Source of the DNA: Rhodanobacter_A agri
GTDB taxonomy: Bacteria; Pseudomonadota; Gammaproteobacteria; Xanthomonadales; Rhodanobacteraceae
DNA length: 64,000 nt
Direction: 5' to 3'
Assembly: GCF_044904705.1 (NCBI RefSeq)
Contig: NZ_JADIKL010000001.1
Location: forward strand, 496,001-560,000
Made by a program: the position numbers and the translations under genes
Notes under the pieces: model-generated
Seen by the model: the letters and a program-made list of their open reading frames with translations, nothing else
Told to the model about the DNA's origin: nothing
Database searches by the model: none
Part shown: positions 46,246 through 54,151 of the stretch, in pieces
Layout of the letters: each line of letters opens with the position of its first letter
Numbering within the stretch: position 1 is the first letter of the stretch

Positions 46246-47556
46246 TCAGCTCGACTTCAACTGCCACGCAGGCTGCACGTGCGCCGCACGCCAGGCCGGA
46301 TAGAACGCCGCGAGCACCGTGGCGGCGATGGCCACGGCAAACGTGAGCGCCACCAGTGACGGGTCGAGCGTCGCCAGCTTCGCGATTTCCGGTTGGAACA
46401 ACACGCCGACGCCAGCCACGCCCACCGCGGTGAGCAACAAGCCCAGCACGCCGCCGGCCAGACCCACCGTGCCGGCTTCCATCAGGTACTGGGCGTAGAT
46501 CTCGCCGCGCGTCGCGCCCAGTGCGCGCCGCACGCCGATCTCGCTGGCGCGGCGCATGAACTTGGCCAGCAGCAGGCCGATGGTGTTGACCAGGCAGATC
46601 AGGAAGAAACCCAGCGCCACTACCAGCGACATGCGGCTTTCCGGCGGCACCACCTTCTCGTAATCGAGCCACTGCACCACGTCGCGCAGGCGCACGTTGG
46701 GAGCCCAGGCGAACCGGCCGGCGCGTTGCTGCACATCGGCGTAATTGGTGAGAAAGCGACGGTAGCTGTCGACTTCGGCGGAGCTGTCCAGTTCCACCCA
46801 CGGCGTGATCCATACGCAGTTGCTTTGCAGGTACTCCTGCCAGGTGGTGAAGCTCAGCGAACCGCGGCAGCTGTTGCGGCCGCTCGGACGCATCTCCAGA
46901 TCCAGCGCACGGTTGAACACGATGTAGATATCCGGCTCCTCGGCAAAGCCGTTGGTGCTGAACAGGTCGTAGAAGCGTGGCCGCGGATTCCAGTGGCTGG
47001 CGACACCCACGATGCGGTAGTCATGGCCACCCAGGTTGAGCGTGCGGCCCACGCTGTTCGCGCCGCCGAACAGTTTCCGGTCGAGTTCGCTGCCGATGAC
47101 CACGTCGCTGGCCCGCGCGTCATCGTCCTGCGCGCTCCAGCCGCCGCCGTAGCGGAACGGCACTTCGAACATGCTGAAGAAATCGCTGGAGACGGCGTAG
47201 CTGATGGCATTCAACGGCATGTCGCGGTTGCCCTCAGGTATCACCGAGAGCTGCACCTGGTACAGCAGGGTCTGCCGCTTCGCCTCGTGCGCCCGCATCA
47301 GCGCCATCGCGTCGGTGTAGCCCACCGCCTCCGCCGGCTCGCCTTTCAGGTTCTGCTGCGGGCCCCAGGCATCGATCTGCGGCGTGAACAGCCGCGCGGA
47401 TTTGTCCGGAATCGGGTTGCCCGACACCGCGCGAAACACGGAGTACGTGGTCATCGACGCGGCCACGCCGAAGCCGATCGCCATCACCATCAGAGCGGTA
47501 AGTGCGGGATTGCGGCGCAGGCTGCGCAGGCCGAGCTGGAAGTAGTAGGCGAACAT
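46246..47556 (-). CDS. FtsX-type permease, class A, pair 1 (promoter-proximal)
   Basis: The first permease of the array after the TolC gene (62 nt gap). The 436-residue protein starts MFAYYFQLGLRSLRRNPALT and ends WQLKSS. IDAWGPQQNLKG is the WGPQ motif of this subtype. The Cys pair is Cys230 and Cys247. The post-TM2 loop is FMRRASEIGVRRALGATRGEIY. By family the A and B partners would form the permease dimer driven by the ATPase at 49012. Confidence 0.91.
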   Translation of the reverse strand: MFAYYFQLGLRSLRRNPALTALMVMAIGFGVAASMTTYSVFRAVSGNPIPDKSARLFTPQIDAWGPQQNLKGEPAEAVGYTDAMALMRAHEAKRQTLLYQVQLSVIPEGNRDMPLNAISYAVSSDFFSMFEVPFRYGGGWSAQDDDARASDVVIGSELDRKLFGGANSVGRTLNLGGHDYRIVGVASHWNPRPRFYDLFSTNGFAEEPDIYIVFNRALDLEMRPSGRNSCRGSLSFTTWQEYLQSNCVWITPWVELDSSAEVDSYRRFLTNYADVQQRAGRFAWAPNVRLRDVVQWLDYEKVVPPESRMSLVVALGFFLICLVNTIGLLLAKFMRRASEIGVRRALGATRGEIYAQYLMEAGTVGLAGGVLGLLLTAVGVAGVGVLFQPEIAKLATLDPSLVALTFAVAIAATVLAAFYPAWRAAHVQPAWQLKSS

Positions 47557-47618
47557 GAGTCAGCCCCTCCCCGCAGCGGCGATGGCCGGAATACGACTGG
47601 CGATGGCAGGTTCGTGCG

Positions 47619-48965
47619 TCATTGCAACAACCCGTTGACTGCTGCCAGGTCGTGCATGTCGATGGTGCCGGCGGCCTGCTTGAGCAGCAGCTTGTTGAGG
47701 ACGAACTGGTACCTGGCCGCGGTGTACTGGAACTGCGAATTGGCCACGTACTGGATGGCAAACACCACATTGGTCATCGATTGCGTGCCGATGGTGTAAC
47801 CCGCGCGCATCGAGGTCAGCGATTTCTCCGCCGCGTCCACCGATTCGCGTGCACTTTTCACCTGCTCGATACCGTCCTTCACCAGGTTGAAATAGTTGGC
47901 GGCGTCACGCGCGGCCTGGCGGCGCTGGCTGTCCAGCGTGCCGAGGTCGGCGTCGCGCTGGTACAGCGCCTGCTTCACCTGTGCGTGCGTGAGGCCGCCG
48001 CTGAACAGCGGGATGCTGAGCGTGAGGCCCACCGTGGTGGTGGCCGGCCCGTAGGCGCCCGTGCTCGGCGTGGTGTTCGACCACTGGCCGAACTTGTTGT
48101 AGCCCACGCCGGCGGTGAGCGTGGGCAGGTGCCCTGCGCGTGCCGCCGTGACCTTGTGCTCATCGCTGTTCACCGCGTAGCGCGCGGCGAGTACGGAGGG
48201 ATTGGTCCTCAGCGCCGAATCCACCCAGGCCTGCTCGTCGTTAGGCTGCGGCCCCTGCATGGGCAGGTCGTCGCGGAGCTTCTTCAACTCGCCCGTCGGC
48301 TTGCCGGTGATCTGCTGCAACGCACGGCGCGCATCCTTGAGATTGTCTTCGGCGTTGATCCGCACGCTCTTGTAGTACAGATAAAGCGCCTTGGTCTGGT
48401 TGACATCCGCCTCCATCGACAGACCATTCTTGAAGCGCGCGGAGGTCTGCTCGAACTCGGTCTTGTAGGAGTCCTCGTAGGAGCGGTCGATGTCCAGCAC
48501 GTCCTGCGCCTGCAACACGCCGAAGTAGGCGTTGGCCACACGCACGTACAGGTTCTGCAGTGCGGCCTGATAGGTCTGTTCCTGCGAATCGCGGGACGCA
48601 CTCGCGGCCCGCAGGTCGGCGATGGCGGACAGGTTGATGATGGACTGGCTGAGGTTGCCGGTGAGGGTGCGGTCGCGCGTGTGACCGCCGCCGCCGGTCT
48701 GCACGATATTGCCGTTGCCTGCAGTCGTCTGGGTGTTGCCGCCGCTGTGGATCTGGTCCATTTCCAACCCGGCGGACAACTGCGGCAACAGCGCCGCGCG
48801 GGCCACCGGCACGCCTTCGGCCACCAGCAGCCGCTGCGCGTCGGCGGTGGCCAGCACCGGGTCGTTGGCGACGGCCTGCCGGTAGGCATCCATCAGGTCT
48901 TCGCCGTGCCCCGCGACGGGGGCGACGGCGAGCAGGAGTAGCACGGGTAGCAGCTTCACACGCAT
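47619..48965 (-). CDS. TolC-like outer-membrane efflux channel
   Basis: The 448-residue protein has a signal peptide (MRVKLLPVLLLLAVAPVAG) and two OEP repeats. The first begins EDLMDAYRQAVANDPVLATADAQRL, and the second contains NPSVLAARYAVNSDEHKVTAARAGHLPTLTAGVGY. These are the TolC-type rather than CzcC-type wording; SIPLFSGGLTHAQVKQA is the usual beta-strand end of the second repeat. It should supply the outer-membrane exit for the adaptor and permease complexes. ATG 48965 is chosen because the open frame upstream lacks any signal-like sequence. It lies 46 nt after the ATPase gene. Confidence 0.93.
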   Translation of the reverse strand: MRVKLLPVLLLLAVAPVAGHGEDLMDAYRQAVANDPVLATADAQRLLVAEGVPVARAALLPQLSAGLEMDQIHSGGNTQTTAGNGNIVQTGGGGHTRDRTLTGNLSQSIINLSAIADLRAASASRDSQEQTYQAALQNLYVRVANAYFGVLQAQDVLDIDRSYEDSYKTEFEQTSARFKNGLSMEADVNQTKALYLYYKSVRINAEDNLKDARRALQQITGKPTGELKKLRDDLPMQGPQPNDEQAWVDSALRTNPSVLAARYAVNSDEHKVTAARAGHLPTLTAGVGYNKFGQWSNTTPSTGAYGPATTTVGLTLSIPLFSGGLTHAQVKQALYQRDADLGTLDSQRRQAARDAANYFNLVKDGIEQVKSARESVDAAEKSLTSMRAGYTIGTQSMTNVVFAIQYVANSQFQYTAARYQFVLNKLLLKQAAGTIDMHDLAAVNGLLQ

Positions 48966-49011
48966 GGACGGCACTCGTGGATGGTGTAGACGATGGCGGT
49001 CACGGCCGGTT

Positions 49012-49737
49012 TCAGGCCGGACTGGCATTGCCGCGCGCGGCGGCCACGCTGGCGTGGAAACGGGGATCCTCGGCGAGATCCACCACCTGGCCATCGATGA
49101 TGTGCACGTTGCGCTGCGCGCGTGCGGCCAGTTCGGGATCGTGGGTCACCATCACGATGGTGGCGCCGTCGCGGTGGATCTCTTCCAGCAGCTCCAGCAC
49201 GCCGCGGGCCATCTGCGTGTCCAGGTTGCCGGTAGGTTCGTCGGCGAGCAGCAGGCGGGGCGAACCGGCCAGCGCACGGGCGATCGCCACGCGCTGCTGC
49301 TGGCCGCCGGAGAGCTCGGCCGGGTAGTGCTTGAAGCGCGAAGCCAGGCCCACGCGCTCCAGCGCGTCCATGATGCGCTGCTTGCGCTCGGGGGCCTTCA
49401 TGCCGCGATAGCGCAGCGGCACTTCCACGTTGTCGAACACGTTGAGGTCGGGGATCAGGTTGAACGCTTGGAAGATGAAGCCGATCTTCTCGTTGCGGAT
49501 CTTCGAGCGGGCGTTGTCGTTCAACTGGCTCACTTCGATGCCATCGAGGTGGTACTCGCCGCCGGTGAAGGTTTCCAGCAGGCCCGCGATGGTGAGGAAG
49601 GTGGTCTTGCCCGAACCGGACGGACCGGTGACGGCGACGAACTCGCCTTCCTTCACGTCGATGTTGAAGTCGCGCAGCGCGTAGGTCTCCACCACTTCGG
49701 TGCGGTAGACCTTGGACAGGTGGGTCATCTTGAGCAT
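49012..49737 (-). CDS. ABC ATPase of the MacB/LolD type
   Basis: The 241-residue ATPase has Walker A GPSGSGKT (38-45), Q-loop Gln90, signature LSGGQQQ (142-148), Walker B LLLADE (162-167) and switch His199. The start MLKMTHLSKVYRTEVVETYALRDF and LADEPTGNLDTQ are typical of the MacB/LolD subfamily that powers mechanotransmission rather than substrate passage through the membrane. It is the only ATPase gene in the 26-kb operon, so it must serve all the permeases if they are functional. GAGGAA precedes the ATG. Confidence 0.95.
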   Translation of the reverse strand: MLKMTHLSKVYRTEVVETYALRDFNIDVKEGEFVAVTGPSGSGKTTFLTIAGLLETFTGGEYHLDGIEVSQLNDNARSKIRNEKIGFIFQAFNLIPDLNVFDNVEVPLRYRGMKAPERKQRIMDALERVGLASRFKHYPAELSGGQQQRVAIARALAGSPRLLLADEPTGNLDTQMARGVLELLEEIHRDGATIVMVTHDPELAARAQRNVHIIDGQVVDLAEDPRFHASVAAARGNASPA

Positions 49738-49775
49738 GGTTCACATTCCTCGGTGGTGGTGGATGGTTCTTTGAA

Positions 49776-49894
49776 GCGCCTCTCCCTCCAGGAGAGGTGT
49801 CGGGTCGAGGGTCCGGCCGTAGCGATACCTATCGCTCTGCCCGCACCCTCTCCCTCCCTGCGCCCCCTCTCCCGACGGGAGAGGGGAAGCGTTT
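49776..49894. repeat. family A repeat, inverted pair between adaptor and ATPase genes
   Basis: CTCTCCCTCCAGGAGAGGTG and GGTCGAGGGTCCGGCC face an inverted unit (CTCTCCCGACGGGAGAGGGG) around an inner hairpin AGCGATACCTATCGCT. It fills the 155-nt gap and its last bases touch the adaptor stop region. Confidence 0.75.
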
Positions 49895-51164
49895 ACCTGC
49901 TGATCGCGACGCGCTGGGCGCCCTTGAAGCTGTCGGTGCCGGAGATCACGATGCGGTCGCCTTCGTTCAGGCCTTGCAGGATCTCCACCTTGTCGATGCT
50001 GCTCACGCCCACGCGGATCGTCGTCTTGGTGGCGATGCCGTCCTTGACCACGTAGGCGTAGCTGCCGCCGGACTCGTCGACGAAGGAGCCGCGCTGCACG
50101 GTGAGCACGTTGTCGCGCTTGTCGAGCAGGATGCGCACGGACAGGCGCTGGTTCTGGCGCAGCTGTTTCGGCGTGGTGCCTTCGAAGCGCACGCGGGCAG
50201 CCACTTCGCCGTTCACCACTTCGGGCGAGATCGCGCTGACCAGGCCCTTCCAGGTGTTGCCGTTGCCGCTGATCTCGCCGGTCATGCCGATCGCGAGGTC
50301 GCGGGCGAAGCTCTCGGGCACCTTCACTTCCACTTCCAGCGCGGTGAGATCGATCACGCTGAGCAGCTGGGCGTCTTTCGCCACGGTAGCCACCGGCGCG
50401 ATGAACAGCTGACCGACCTGGCCGTCCACCGGCGACTTCACGTTGAGGTCGTCCACCTGGCGCTGCAGGTCCTGCACCACCAGCATCTGGTTGTCGTGCG
50501 TGAGCTTCTTCGACTGGATGTTGAAGTTGAGGCTGTCGTTGCTCATGCCGAGATCGGCCTTGGCATGCGCCAGGGTGATCTTGGCCTTCTCCAGGTCGTC
50601 CTTGGCCTTGTCGACCGCGACGCCGGTGGAGGCGCCGGCAGCGTAGGCCTTCTGCTCGCGATCGAGGTTGTTGGCGGCGCTCTTGGCGTCGATCTGGGCG
50701 TTGTCGTAGGCCTTCTGCAGTTCGCCGCGCTTGGTGCGCGCGTCTACCTGCGACTGCAGATAATCCACCTGCATCGCGTCGGCCTTGGATTGCTCCTGCG
50801 CCAGCTTGTTGCGCAGCTCGGGGCTGTCTACCACGGCCAGCACCTGGCCCTTCTTCACCGTATCGCCGGCGCGCACCTTCAGCACCGCCGCGCCGCCGTA
50901 GGTGGCATAAAGCGTGGGGCTGTTCGCCGCCACTACCTTGCCCTCGGCGGCGATGTCGCGCACGAACGGCCCACGCTCGACGTTGGCGAAAGCCAGCCGC
51001 GACGCACTCACCGAGGCGTCGGCCGAGAACAGGCGGAAGATGCTGGGCATGGCGAGCGCCAGCACCACCAGCAAGGCCACGCCGCCGCCGATGAACAGCA
51101 GGCGCCGCTTGCGGTTGGGCTTGACCTCAACGATGCGGTCTTGAGCGGAAGTATCGCGGATCAT
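49893..51164 (-). CDS. periplasmic adaptor (MacA-like membrane fusion protein)
   Basis: The 423-residue protein has a cytoplasmic start, one membrane anchor (about 22-44), a lipoyl half-motif (LYATYGGAAVLKVRAGDTVKKGQVLAVVDS), a long helical hairpin (about 115-235, with QSQVDARTKRGELQKAYDNAQ), the second half-motif (VKSPVDGQVGQLFIAPV), then beta-barrel and membrane-proximal domains. Uncleaved anchoring and long hairpin fit partners of ABC rather than RND pumps. It is the first gene of the permease operon and lies about 34 nt after the predicted sigma-54 start site. Confidence 0.93.
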   Translation of the reverse strand: MIRDTSAQDRIVEVKPNRKRRLLFIGGGVALLVVLALAMPSIFRLFSADASVSASRLAFANVERGPFVRDIAAEGKVVAANSPTLYATYGGAAVLKVRAGDTVKKGQVLAVVDSPELRNKLAQEQSKADAMQVDYLQSQVDARTKRGELQKAYDNAQIDAKSAANNLDREQKAYAAGASTGVAVDKAKDDLEKAKITLAHAKADLGMSNDSLNFNIQSKKLTHDNQMLVVQDLQRQVDDLNVKSPVDGQVGQLFIAPVATVAKDAQLLSVIDLTALEVEVKVPESFARDLAIGMTGEISGNGNTWKGLVSAISPEVVNGEVAARVRFEGTTPKQLRQNQRLSVRILLDKRDNVLTVQRGSFVDESGGSYAYVVKDGIATKTTIRVGVSSIDKVEILQGLNEGDRIVISGTDSFKGAQRVAISR

Positions 51165-51208
51165 CGAGCATTCCCCAGCCGCGGACAGTGCGGCCCTGTT
51201 CTCTACTC

Positions 51209-51225
51209 AGCAATCGGCGTGCCAA
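51209..51225 (-). promoter_or_regulatory. sigma-54 (RpoN) promoter of the permease operon
   Basis: TTGGCACGCCGATTGCT on the minus strand matches the consensus YTGGCACGNNNNTTGCW at every fixed position, with GG and GC 10 bp apart (-24/-12). Transcription would start near 51198, giving a leader of about 34 nt before the adaptor ATG at 51164. Confidence 0.9.
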
Positions 51226-51286
51226 CCCGCCTCGCCGGAAAAACACGCGACATTTCCGTAGCTTGCATTCACCAAGGCGCAAAACC

Positions 51287-51317
51287 CCGGTGTCCGCGGA
51301 CACTGCGCGGACACCGG
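51287..51317. promoter_or_regulatory. candidate enhancer (upstream activator) site, inverted repeat
   Basis: CCGGTGTCCGCG (51287-51298) and CGCGGACACCGG (51306-51317) are perfect 12-bp inverted arms with a 7-nt spacer. The left arm with its continuation also makes the self-palindrome TGTCCGCGGACA. The centre is about 104 bp upstream of the predicted start site, a normal distance for NtrC-type activators. No T-run is present on either side. Confidence 0.65.
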
Positions 51318-51345
51318 ACAGGGCGGTTGCACGCGCGCATATGAA

Positions 51346-51369
51346 AAACCCCGGCGGGTGCCGGGGTTT
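51346..51369 (-). terminator. Rho-independent terminator of the TonB-receptor gene
   Basis: On the minus strand AAACCCCGG and CCGGGGTTT form a 9-bp stem with a 6-nt loop followed by five T in total. It lies about 175 nt after the receptor stop and isolates the sigma-54 control region. The stretch 51370-51543 contains only small palindromes and no gene. Confidence 0.8.
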
Positions 51370-51543
51370 GTCGGTTTATTGCCAGTCCGGCAACAGCCGG
51401 CATGGATGCAGGGAAAGCGCTTTCCTGCACTTTCCCCGCTCGCTGCGCCCGAACTTCGTTCGCGCTCCGCTGGTCAGGCGAAGCGCCTGGCCAGCGCGCG
51501 AGCCGTCCGTGGCTCGCACTGACCGGCGACCTGCGATCGCCGC

Positions 51544-54105
51544 TCAGAACTCCTGCTTGAAGCGAAGGCCGATCGTGCGCGGCTGGTTGACACCCGTGTA
51601 GACCTGCCCGTTCGGATACTGCGCCGATACACCTGGCGCGGCGCAGATCGACGGCTGGCATTCGCTGAACTTGAACAGCGCCGCCCGCTTGTCGAACGCG
51701 TTGTCGATGTAGGCGTCCACCGACCAGCTGCCCTTGCCGATACCCGCGGACAGATCGACGGAGTTGTACGCAGGCAGACCGCCGAGCTCGCTGCGTTCTT
51801 TCAGGCGCAGGTCGCTGGTGCGCTGGCCCACGTGCACCAGTGCGGCCTGGGCAAAGCCCTCGTACTGGCCCAGATCGAAGGTGTAGCGCGCGACCAGGTT
51901 GCCCTTGAAGCGCGGCGTGATCGGCAACTGGGTGCCCTTGGGCGCTTGCGGCCCGGACACCGGCGTGCCCGTCTGCGGATTGATCGTGCCCGCCGGACAA
52001 TAGCTGACCGGGTTGCCGGCGTTGTCGACGAAGCCGCAGTAGTCGGCAGTGAGCTTGGCATCGTAGAACGCGACGCCGGCGCTGAGGTTGAGGTTGTAGG
52101 TGGCCTGCCAGACCAGTTGCGACTCGAAGCCGTCGATCCGCGCCGAGTTGGCGTTCTTGATGATGGTCAGGCCGTTCGGGCCCAGGATGTTGAACTGGAA
52201 GTGGTTCCAGGTCTCGCGGAACACCGCGCCGTTGAACGACAGCCGGTTGTCGAGCCAGGAGGTTTTCCAGCCGAGCTCGATATTGGTCAGGAAATCCGGC
52301 TGGTAGGGCGGAATGTCGCCGGCACGGTTGATGCCGCCCGGCCGATAGCCTTCCGAACGAGTGACGTAGAGCATCTTGGTGGGCGAGATATTCCAGGTCA
52401 GGTTGGCCTTGCCCAGCGTGCCGCTGTCCTTCACCGACCGGTTGAAGTCCGAGCATGGCGCACCGAGGAACGGCGTAGCGTCCATGCAACCCGCCTCGCC
52501 GTACAGCGAACTGGAAGAGAAGCCCTTGCTGTAGCCGTAGAAGCCGTAGAGGTGGTTCTCGCTGCGGTAGTAGCGCCCGCCGACCGTGGCGGTGAGCGTG
52601 TCGGGGATGATGTCGTAGGACAGCTCGCCGAACAGCGCCTTGTCGTAGTCGTAGCGCACCTGCCGGGTCAGCCAGATCGTGTTTGGCCAGCCGGTAACCG
52701 ACAGATTGGTGGCCAGGCCGCTGATCTGGTAGTTCTGCAGGATGTCGTGCTTCTGCTTCTGCCAGAACACGCCTGCGGTAACCCGCAGCCGGTCTTCCGC
52801 AGGCGAGACGATGCGCAGCTCATGGCTGGTGTTGCTGTAGTGATCGCGATCGGTGATGTACTCGGACGGATTGACCATCGCGCCACTGTTGTCGACGAAG
52901 TAGGTGCCCAGCGACTGCAGCGTGTCGTACCAGAACGAGTAGTCGTTGTAGTCGGTCTGCTCCTCCTGGTTGCGCTTGAGGTGCGCATAGGCGTAGGTCA
53001 GGTCGAAGTTGCCGATCTTGCCCTGCACGGTCAACGCGCCCTGCCACCAGCGGTCGTCGACGCGCTCGGGGTAGAAATGCGTCACCGCCAGCGGGCCGAC
53101 GACGGGGTCGACGGCGAAGCTGCCGTGGGTGATGGCCTGCTGCCCCATCAGGGTCGGGCTGATCGACCAGTCGTCGTTGAGGTCGACCTTCAGCGCCGCG
53201 CGTGCGCCGTTGGTAGTGGCGTCGTTGTAGTGGTTCCTGGCGTGTCCCGAGCATTGCACCGCCGCAGTCGGTCCGCTGCCGCTCGGCGTGCAACCGTCCG
53301 CATTGCTGACGGTGATGCCTGAGGACGGAAAGGTGCGCGAGCCGGCCTTGTTGTCGATGAAGCCCGCATCGTGCTCATGCCAGGCGACCAGCCGCACCGC
53401 CGCGTCCTTGCTGACCGGCAGGTTGAGCATGCCCTCGAACGTGCTGCCGATGCCGCCGTGATTGACCTGGTCGACGCCCAGCGTGTAGTTCGCCGCGAAC
53501 CCGCTGGGGTCGGGCTTGTTGGTGATGATGCGCAGGGCGCCCGACTCGGCGCTGGCGCCGTACAGCGTACCTTGCGGCCCCGCCAGCACCTCGATGCGGG
53601 CGATGTCGTACATGTGGATGTCGAGCGGCCCCTGGATCGTGGTGACCGGCTGGTCGTCGAGGTACACGCCGACGCTGGGCTGCGAACCGGAATGATTGGT
53701 GTTGCCGCCGCTGGCGACGCCGCGCATGTAGATGGTGGCGAAGCCCGGGCCGGTGGCGATACCGCCGCCGCCCTGCTGGAAGGTGACGCTGGGCAGGTAC
53801 TTCACGTAGTCGTTGAAGCTCTGCACGTGCAACGCCTCGAGCTGGTCGTTCTCCAGCACGCCGATGCTGATCGGCACCTTCTGCAGGTTCTCGGTGCGCT
53901 TCTGCGCGGTCACCGTCACCACGCCCAGCGTCGTGGTTTTCGTCTTCGCCTTGGTCGCGGGCGCGGCCGTAGCCGTCCCGGACTGCCCCGTGTCCTGCGC
54001 CAGCACCGGCGCGGCGATGGCCAGGCAGATCGCTGCCGCCAGCGGCAGCCTGGCCAGTCCGACCCTCGGCACTCCCGTGATCCGTTTCAACCTACTCGTG
54101 TGCAT
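51544..54105 (-). CDS. TonB-dependent outer-membrane receptor
   Basis: The 853-residue receptor has a signal peptide (to about PVLAQ, residue 37), an Ala/Thr/Lys-rich linker, a plug domain starting GVVTVTAQKRTENLQKVPISI and containing YMRGVASGG and GPQGTLYGASAESGALRI, then a barrel with SEGYRPGGINRAG and a terminal strand ending in Phe. The wording is that of the IroN/CirA-like receptors abundant in Xanthomonadales and Sphingomonadales for sugars, siderophores or hydrophobic compounds; the ligand is not readable. GGGGAGGG precedes the ATG. It lies 46 nt after the TPR-sulfotransferase gene on the same strand. Confidence 0.93.
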   Translation of the reverse strand: MHTSRLKRITGVPRVGLARLPLAAAICLAIAAPVLAQDTGQSGTATAAPATKAKTKTTTLGVVTVTAQKRTENLQKVPISIGVLENDQLEALHVQSFNDYVKYLPSVTFQQGGGGIATGPGFATIYMRGVASGGNTNHSGSQPSVGVYLDDQPVTTIQGPLDIHMYDIARIEVLAGPQGTLYGASAESGALRIITNKPDPSGFAANYTLGVDQVNHGGIGSTFEGMLNLPVSKDAAVRLVAWHEHDAGFIDNKAGSRTFPSSGITVSNADGCTPSGSGPTAAVQCSGHARNHYNDATTNGARAALKVDLNDDWSISPTLMGQQAITHGSFAVDPVVGPLAVTHFYPERVDDRWWQGALTVQGKIGNFDLTYAYAHLKRNQEEQTDYNDYSFWYDTLQSLGTYFVDNSGAMVNPSEYITDRDHYSNTSHELRIVSPAEDRLRVTAGVFWQKQKHDILQNYQISGLATNLSVTGWPNTIWLTRQVRYDYDKALFGELSYDIIPDTLTATVGGRYYRSENHLYGFYGYSKGFSSSSLYGEAGCMDATPFLGAPCSDFNRSVKDSGTLGKANLTWNISPTKMLYVTRSEGYRPGGINRAGDIPPYQPDFLTNIELGWKTSWLDNRLSFNGAVFRETWNHFQFNILGPNGLTIIKNANSARIDGFESQLVWQATYNLNLSAGVAFYDAKLTADYCGFVDNAGNPVSYCPAGTINPQTGTPVSGPQAPKGTQLPITPRFKGNLVARYTFDLGQYEGFAQAALVHVGQRTSDLRLKERSELGGLPAYNSVDLSAGIGKGSWSVDAYIDNAFDKRAALFKFSECQPSICAAPGVSAQYPNGQVYTGVNQPRTIGLRFKQEF

Positions 54106-54151
54106 AAGCCCTCCCCAGGCAATTCCACGACCATCGATCGATATCGAACCG

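Larger units (their letters stand above)
25265..47556 (-). repeat. tandem array of eight A-B permease gene pairs (16 FtsX/MacB-type genes)
   Basis: A unit of about 2.6 kb recurs. Class B genes end at 25265, 27846, 31867, 34462, 37090, 39681, 42399 and 44994; the spacing is 2581-2718 bp except where the hydrolase adds 1.4 kb. Each unit holds a class A gene (434-439 residues, start MxxYYLxLxLRSLxRN, C-terminus LKS/T-like) and a class B gene (404-419 residues, start xIRPIxAxLxxHK, C-terminus PPVVATRSV-like). Both have one N-terminal membrane helix, about 240-270 periplasmic residues (MacB_PCD) and three C-terminal helices (FtsX). None has its own ATPase domain. The DNA encoding the class B C-termini is nearly identical among units. 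Confidence 0.93.

Noticed and set aside
25265..47556. Fused MacB proteins
   Set aside because: None of the sixteen permeases has Walker motifs or an N-terminal ATPase domain; the single ATPase is a separate gene.
25265..47556. CRISPR-like array suggested by regularly spaced repeats
   Set aside because: The period is about 2.6 kb and the repeats are gene ends encoding conserved permease C-termini.
51287..51317. Inverted repeat as a transcription terminator
   Set aside because: No T-run on either side, and a proper terminator for the receptor gene already lies at 51346-51369.
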